From: Plumapathes pennacea
Taxonomy: Eukaryota > Cnidaria > Anthozoa > Antipatharia > Myriopathidae
Length of the DNA stretch: 64,000 nucleotides
Direction: 5' to 3'
NCBI GenBank assembly: GCA_964036295.1
Contig: OZ038467.1
Coordinates: 14,471,670 to 14,535,669 of the forward strand
The notes under the pieces are model-generated. The model searched no databases. It was not told where the DNA came from and saw nothing but the letters and a program-made list of their open reading frames with translations. A program made the translations under genes and the position numbers. This document shows positions 58,731-64,000 of the stretch, piece by piece (within the stretch, counting starts at the first letter, position 1; each line of letters starts with the position of its first letter).

Positions 58731-61199
58731 GATATCCGAGTAAAATCGTAGAAAATTGGACATCTCAGTCTTTAGCAAGGGAACCCCTTCCGTCCATCTA
58801 TCATGGATTTGAAAGGCATCCACAATTCTACTTTTCACTCAATCATTCTTATAATATAAAGTAATACATCTTTATTGATAACATTGGCACATGGAATTTT
58901 TAAGTGTACATTATTGTCATTGACTTTTGACAAATTTGATGGCTCTTAAAGGAGCCGTTCGTGGATGCTGAGGGAGTTCTGTAACCCAGTACTACTGGAC
59001 CTAAAAGTTCCATCCAGCTCCTGTCACTGCCATCTCAAATTCTGGTCAAACAGGCAACTCAAGTCTTCCATATTTTCCAGGGAACATGGATTTATCTCGT
59101 GACCACAGCAGTTGCACACAACACACAATATAGTTGCTGAATTCGAATCGGCCTGACAATAAAAAAAAAAAAAGAATAAAAAATAGTTACTTCATGTCAC
59201 ATAATCTTCCACTATATGTAGCTTTTCATGACAACTTCTGGAAACCAATAAAAATATATGTTCAACAAAACTGATATACTAATCATTAGGAAATCATGAA
59301 ACATCAAGATTATCCTGTATTGTATACACTGAGTTTACTTATAATATGGTATCACTATCACTCTGTGTGTTTGGTTGAATTTCTTGCCAAACTACAATAG
59401 GCATATAAGAGATTGGAAGTTCAGTATACCATATAATGAATACATTTGAAAAACAAGTGATCAATCAGTCATTTCAACATACACAATAATTATTGTGTAT
59501 CACTTTAAGTAGATTTACTACCTTTCTGATTAACAACAATAATGGATCCAGGTAAAGCACAAAGTGTCAAAGTGCTCTTTTGCTGACACTGTGGGCACAG
59601 CTCTGAAAAATGCTTCAAGAAGAGATCTTCCTGAAAAACAAAACAAACTATTTTTACCTAGCAATCTACAATGTCTAAAAACAAAATTACTAATCATCAG
59701 AACTATTATTATAGGATTGACAGTAAAAGAAATGAAATTGAGCAAGCTTAGTTAGAACATAAAAAGCATCTTTGATTGATTTTGAAATACAGTGATGACT
59801 AAGGCCGTGTTCACACTTGGTGCCCGAGCACTAGTGCCTGAGCACCGGCAAAAATGAAAAGAAAAAAAAAACGCGTTCACACTGCAAACCGGGTCCCACT
59901 TTAGTGCCCGAGTACAAGGTCGAGACCTTGTACTTGGGCACCGGCACCGTGCCCGAGTTCTGGCGTGGGCACTTGAAAAAAAGGTGTGTTCACACTAGTG
60001 CCCAGCGAGAATCGTGCTCGGGCACCGTGCTTGGGCACCAAGTGTGAACACAGCCTAACATGAATGGAGAATGGGGAGTTACATCCACGGCCAGCAATTC
60101 ATAGTACCATGTGTAACTTTGGGATCTACATGTTAAGCATAATTCATGTAGCACTAAGGGCAACCAGATATTGACTGCGTTGGAGTGAAGAAAGACATAC
60201 ATTGTACAATAAATTGACTAAGGGTCACTGTGTTAAACATAGGCATGTTCGAAACATCAGCTTCTAATCCTTTTACCCTTAGTCAATTCATTATATACTA
60301 AATATTAAGTAACCTCTACTCTGTTCCATCTTTCCATCCTCATTCATTATGACATTCGGAGGTGTGTGCCTAAAGGAGCCATCAATCAAAGCTTCCCTGT
60401 CATAGAAAAGAAGCTCTTTGTGCATAGCTAAATCACATTTACGGCACATCCACCTCCCACTGCACTCATCACATCGCAACAGCCATGGAACCTTGTTGTG
60501 ACAAATGTCACGTTCTTTGGATATGCCAGGACTCTGTGAAAGGATGATGGCTTTAATGAACATCAATGATCTTGAAGCCTCCCAATTTTCATTTAAAGAT
60601 TCCATTCTCCTTTACCACCTGCTTTCATCCATAAACCCAAAAGAATCAAGAACAGCCTGCCGTTTGCCAGGGTTCAATAAGATGTAAACAAAATACAAAG
60701 TTAAAATAGTACGTTATACACACCTTCAATACTGCTGCAATTAGCTGCTGATTGTGCCTTTCCAGAACGTGGACGATACTTGTGCTCGCTTATCCGATGA
60801 CCTGTTACAGAATCTCGATAAAACTCGAACTCATTCTCTTCTTTTTTTCTTTTCCGCGGCTCGATATATCCACCTTCCGCTCGGGCTTTCCGTCGTGGCC
60901 GACTAGATGTTGTTTCACTGGGGCGATAGGGTCCTTTGAAGATTTTTCTGCCCATTTGCGGATCATACGAATGGTGAACTGTCGCAAGCTTTCTTTTTTT
61001 GGTCGATTTAATACTTTTTTGCCTGTACTATCAAGCTTTCTTGGCTTTCGGGAGATCGTGTTGTAGACGCCATTTTCTTTTCTGGAGGGTAGTTACCAGG
61101 TTACGCGCGGAATGGGTTTAATTTTCTCTATATCAGTGAATGCCATTGTCAGATAGTATTTCATTGTATTCGTTAAAGTTTGCCTCGAGAACATGTTGC
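58731..61199 (-). pseudogene. KDZ-like repeat family, copy C (5' to 3')
   Basis: The most complete copy, read on the minus strand. The leader at 61199-61130 matches copy B. The first coding exon, 60955-60724 (starts MGRKIFKGPYRPSE), contains SVTGHRISEHKYRPR, the counterpart of the copy B phrase. The segment 60605-60310 has a cysteine cluster (WLLRCDECSGRWMCRKCDLA ... MHKELLFYDREAL ... FRHTPPN), much like the CxC clusters known beside KDZ transposases. Later pieces at 59635-59525 and 59160-58950 match copy A. The piece before the cluster runs into a stop (about 60622), and a short deletion near 59040 brings another, so the copy looks broken. No transposase core is visible. Confidence 0.5.
59803..60055. 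mobile_element. PIF/Harbinger-type MITE, verified by an empty site
   Basis: 253 bp, GGCCGTGTTCACACTTGGTG to CACCAAGTGTGAACACAGCC, with TAA on both sides. Copy A at about 28178 has the uninterrupted site (GATGACTAACATGAATGG) with one TAA, which proves the 3-bp duplication. Confidence 0.92.
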
Positions 61200-61203
61200 A
61201 ACA

Positions 61204-61371
61204 AAACACTGACGGCGACGTGGGTGGCCGGGTGAAGCCTGGGTCTAACGTTGCCGTGACATGTTGCAACATGTTCTCGAGGCAAACTTTAACGAATACA
61301 ATGAAATACAACATGTCACGGCAACGTTAGACCCAGGCTTCACCCGGCCACCCACGTCGCCGTCAGTGTTT
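61204..61371. repeat. Perfect 63-bp inverted repeat around a copy of the KDZ-like leader
   Basis: Arms 61204-61266 and 61309-61371 are exact inverse copies by my reading (AAACACTGACGGCGACGTGG...). The 42-bp loop is itself an inverted copy of the leader found just outside at 61150-61199, so the leader occurs twice, head to head. Confidence 0.9.
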
Positions 61372-62490
61372 CCCTTAAATTGCCCCCTGAAATTGCCCCC
61401 TGTCCAGTTTCCCTGCTCGTGATTGGTCCATACTCATTTCCAAAATTAAGTTTCTTCAACGCTTGGTTCGTTTTCTTACCGCTATATGTTTCTATGAGAT
61501 TTTGGTCTGCGAGACTCCTAAGCACAGAAATAATGGTAAGAGTTCACTGCTTCTTTTTTATTTCGCCGCTCTCAGCTTGCGAGCGACGCAAGCGCAAGCC
61601 GACAAGAGTTTGACCAATGGTCGTGGGACGCAAATCGTGAAGCGCAAGCACAAACGCAAGCGCAAGCATAGGCATCAAAATATTTTGATCCTTGCACTTG
61701 CGTTTGTGCTTATCACAGTGAAATAAGGAACTTGTGCGTGAGTTTTCTCGTGAAAACCAGGCTAAAAGAATGGAACGTTTCCATCGGAGAACCAGCGGAC
61801 TGCCTCATGCAGCCACGAAATAAAAATAGTCTTGTGCCACAGATGGCCAGATTAGTTCGTCAAACATTTTTTTTTTAAATACAAGGTTCAGGAGGAAGAG
61901 AATTTTAGCCAAAGTCTCGCCCTCTGTATTATTTCTATTTTCTTCTGGGTCGGATTTGTCTGATGCCCACTGCATATCACTGATTTTTTTCTTTTTGGAC
62001 TCCGAGCAAAAAACACATTTCTGTGCTGTCATGAATGAAAAATTTGAGCAAAAGTAGAAACACGTCCAGTTACCTCCAGTTACAGTCCGCAGTCTGACAT
62101 TTCTTGTGATTCCTCAATTTTGTGCACCCATTCCAGGTGTGTACGTCCCCAGTCTTCGCAACCTTTGACAAGGGAAACTGAGGTTGATGGACTGCGGATG
62201 CCCCTTTACTCCATGTTTAAGGACGTTCGCGTGAAAATCTTCTAGCTCTCATTTTTTTTTTAACTTCTGCAATATTTAGATTCAGTGGGAACCTTATGTT
62301 AAAAATACCTTCAAAATTGGGGCTTCCCAGGCTTGTTTCCGGGAAGTTTCTAACTATATATTGTAACAAAAATAATTAAACGAAGCAAAGACGCACGGGT
62401 AACAGAGAAGAACTGACTCACATTCCACACATGTGCCGCGCGCGTAGTATAGCGAGTGGCGAAGTGAATTATGAATTAAAACGATGTGCG

Positions 62491-63097
62491 TTAGTACTTG
62501 ATTATATGCTGCAGCGCTAAAATGGAGTCAGTGTTAGGGCTTGTATTTGTGTAAAGAACATTGTCGATAGGGAACATGTAGTTAGGGTCCCACTCGGTAA
62601 TGTACACGTGTGTTGGGCAACAAAGGGGACGGGAGCGAAGAGCAAATATAACCGACAGTACAATAATTAGAGAACTGAAAAACGGAGGGATTAGTGAAGA
62701 CGCTAACACAATAACAGTAATTGATAAAAGTGGAAGAGAAACGGGTGGAAGAGCGCTCTAAAAGGTGTGTCGAACTAATGACCATCATTTGGGGTTCGTC
62801 CGTTGAAGCAACTGCACTATTCTCATCAGGGGCATAGTAACGCGGTTGCCCTATGAAGGTGAAAGTTCCTTCAATAGTACGTGTCTTGAAATGGTACAGG
62901 CGCGCGCCATCCATGCCCTTGGCAGAAGATGTGTTGGCAAGAGCGCGTTGTAGCGAAAACAAGCTGCCATGTTCACACAGGTGGAGAAAACTGCACATGA
63001 GTAGAATATTATTTGCAGTTGACACGCCGAAAACGGTAGTGCGCATGGGTGATGTTGATGACTTGCAGGTGATGTTGCAATCTTTAGGCCAATCCAA
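62491..63097 (-). CDS. Candidate membrane-protein gene fragment, unknown family
   Basis: On the minus strand an open stretch (63097 to about 62790) includes KGMDGARLYHFKTRTIEGTF and IGQPRYYAPDENSAV and looks like an extracellular or luminal part. A second, in another frame (62709-62491), has a hydrophobic segment IPPFFSSLIIVLSVIFAL followed by a tail ending LALQHIIKY. An acceptor after a pyrimidine-rich tract near 62703 could join them, but the donor I can find is poor. Not recognised; it may be two unrelated frames. Confidence 0.3.
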
Positions 63098-63491
63098 AAA
63101 AAAAAGAAAAGATCAAATGATAAACAGTTTTGTCCACCTCTGTGAATTAGTTAAGTTGTCGGGAAAATTTTTAGCATGTTTAATATAATGGGATCAGTAT
63201 GTTGAATGATAAAATACGTATTGGACTCGGTTAGCCCAGATCAAATATTTGCTTTTGCCTTTGATATCGGCAAATAATTGATCTGCTCGCCACTGGCAAA
63301 GTTTTTTTTTTTTTTTTTTTTTTTTTTTCGCAATAACGGAGTCTGATAACTACTAATATATATATTTCTTTCTGAGACCGACGTTTTGAATTGTTAGACA
63401 GCTTACGATATGGCTGTTTTTGGCTATATTGCATGGCTTTCAGTTGTCGTCCTTGAAAAATTCTGATGGATTCCAACCGATTTTTTTATAG

Positions 63492-64000
63492 GAACAGTCT
63501 AATGTAAACGAGCTGTCATTTGCCTGGCTCTTTGTTGCTGCGGTGCTCCTTGTACGGATCCTCGATCAAGTGTTCACTTCCGCCCGCTCGTTAATGCGCG
63601 CAGTTCTCATTGGAAGAACCAAGCGCAACGGAGACCGAAATTTAAGGTTTCCAGTGCAGGACACCCAAGCTCCCAACATCCAAGCCCTTCCTGGTCAAGC
63701 CATGGCGATGCTTGCTCCAGCTCGACCTTTAGCATTTGATCCAAACCCACCTTCTCAACTTCACAAAGACTTCTTTGCAGCAGAAAACCTGGCGTATCCC
63801 GTGCAGGACACCCAAGCTCCCAACATTCAAGCCCTTCCTGGTCAAGCCATGGCGATGCTTGCTCCAGCTCGACCTTTAGCATTTGATCCAAACCCACCTT
63901 CTCAACTTCACAAAGACTTCTTTGCAGCAGAAAACCTGGCGTATCCCGTGCAGGACACCCAAGCTCCCAACATTCAAGCCCTTCCTGGTCAAGCCATGGC
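63492..64000 (+). CDS. Protein with membrane segment and 49-residue tandem repeats, runs off window
   Basis: The frame opens right after an acceptor (TTTTTTTATAG, 63481-63491) and stays open to the last base. It encodes a hydrophobic segment (LSFAWLFVAAVLLVRIL), a short basic stretch (IGRTKRNGDRNLR) that would suit the cytosolic side, and then a 49-residue unit starting VQDTQAPNIQALPGQAMAML. The unit begins at nt 63654, 63801 and 63948 (147 bp each, the third cut by the window end). The first two copies differ at only one base by my reading. The unit is rich in Pro, Ala and Gln and probably disordered. No stop, no start exon and no family recognised. Upstream exons would lie left of 63480. 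Confidence 0.55.

Overview
The window reads as eukaryotic nuclear DNA. Genes are split into many short exons with GT/AG introns, the DNA is AT-rich, and a large share is made of transposable elements. The mix (a metazoan-type HADHA gene, a DM-domain protein, Ty3/Gypsy, LINE, Helitron and Harbinger remnants, and MITEs of types common in coral genomes) suggests an anthozoan cnidarian, most likely a stony coral. That assignment is inference. I see no operons, CRISPR arrays or other prokaryotic features.

Layout: 0-2.1 kb is the end of a C2H2 zinc-finger gene on the minus strand. 2.1-9.5 kb has no gene I can support and carries low-copy repeats. 9.5-11.2 kb is an intact three-exon gene of unknown family on the plus strand. 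12.0-26.6 kb is a complete 34-exon HADHA gene (mitochondrial trifunctional protein alpha subunit) on the minus strand; all splice phases agree and it encodes 767 residues. The two genes are convergent, and their poly(A) signals nearly meet at 11.70-11.74 kb.

26.8-39.6 kb is a transposon-rich block: the 3' part of a three-copy multi-exon family (KDZ-like), a decayed Helitron protein, a 1.94-kb element with 174-bp terminal inverted repeats (TIRs) and an 8-bp target duplication, a fold-back, and a Ty3/Gypsy element fused tail to tail with a LINE ORF1. 40.2-41.9 kb holds an intact gene combining a DM domain, CUE-like segments and a C-terminal zinc ribbon, bracketed by opposite ends of one MITE family. 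This is the most unusual gene in the window. 43.5-48.9 kb holds another decayed coiled-coil gene and a dead Harbinger element (Myb-like accessory protein and transposase).

48.9-61.2 kb contains two more copies of the KDZ-like family, in opposite orientations and sharing a 5' leader, with several MITEs and palindromes between. 62.5-64.0 kb has two candidate membrane-protein genes; one, at the right edge, has a tail made of near-identical 49-residue tandem repeats and runs off the window.

Host genes supported with confidence are the zinc-finger gene, the 251-residue gene, HADHA and, less certainly, the DM/CUE gene and the edge repeat protein. They show no common pathway. The dominant theme is repeated transposition, with at least five MITEs carrying the 3-bp TWA duplication typical of PIF/Harbinger elements.
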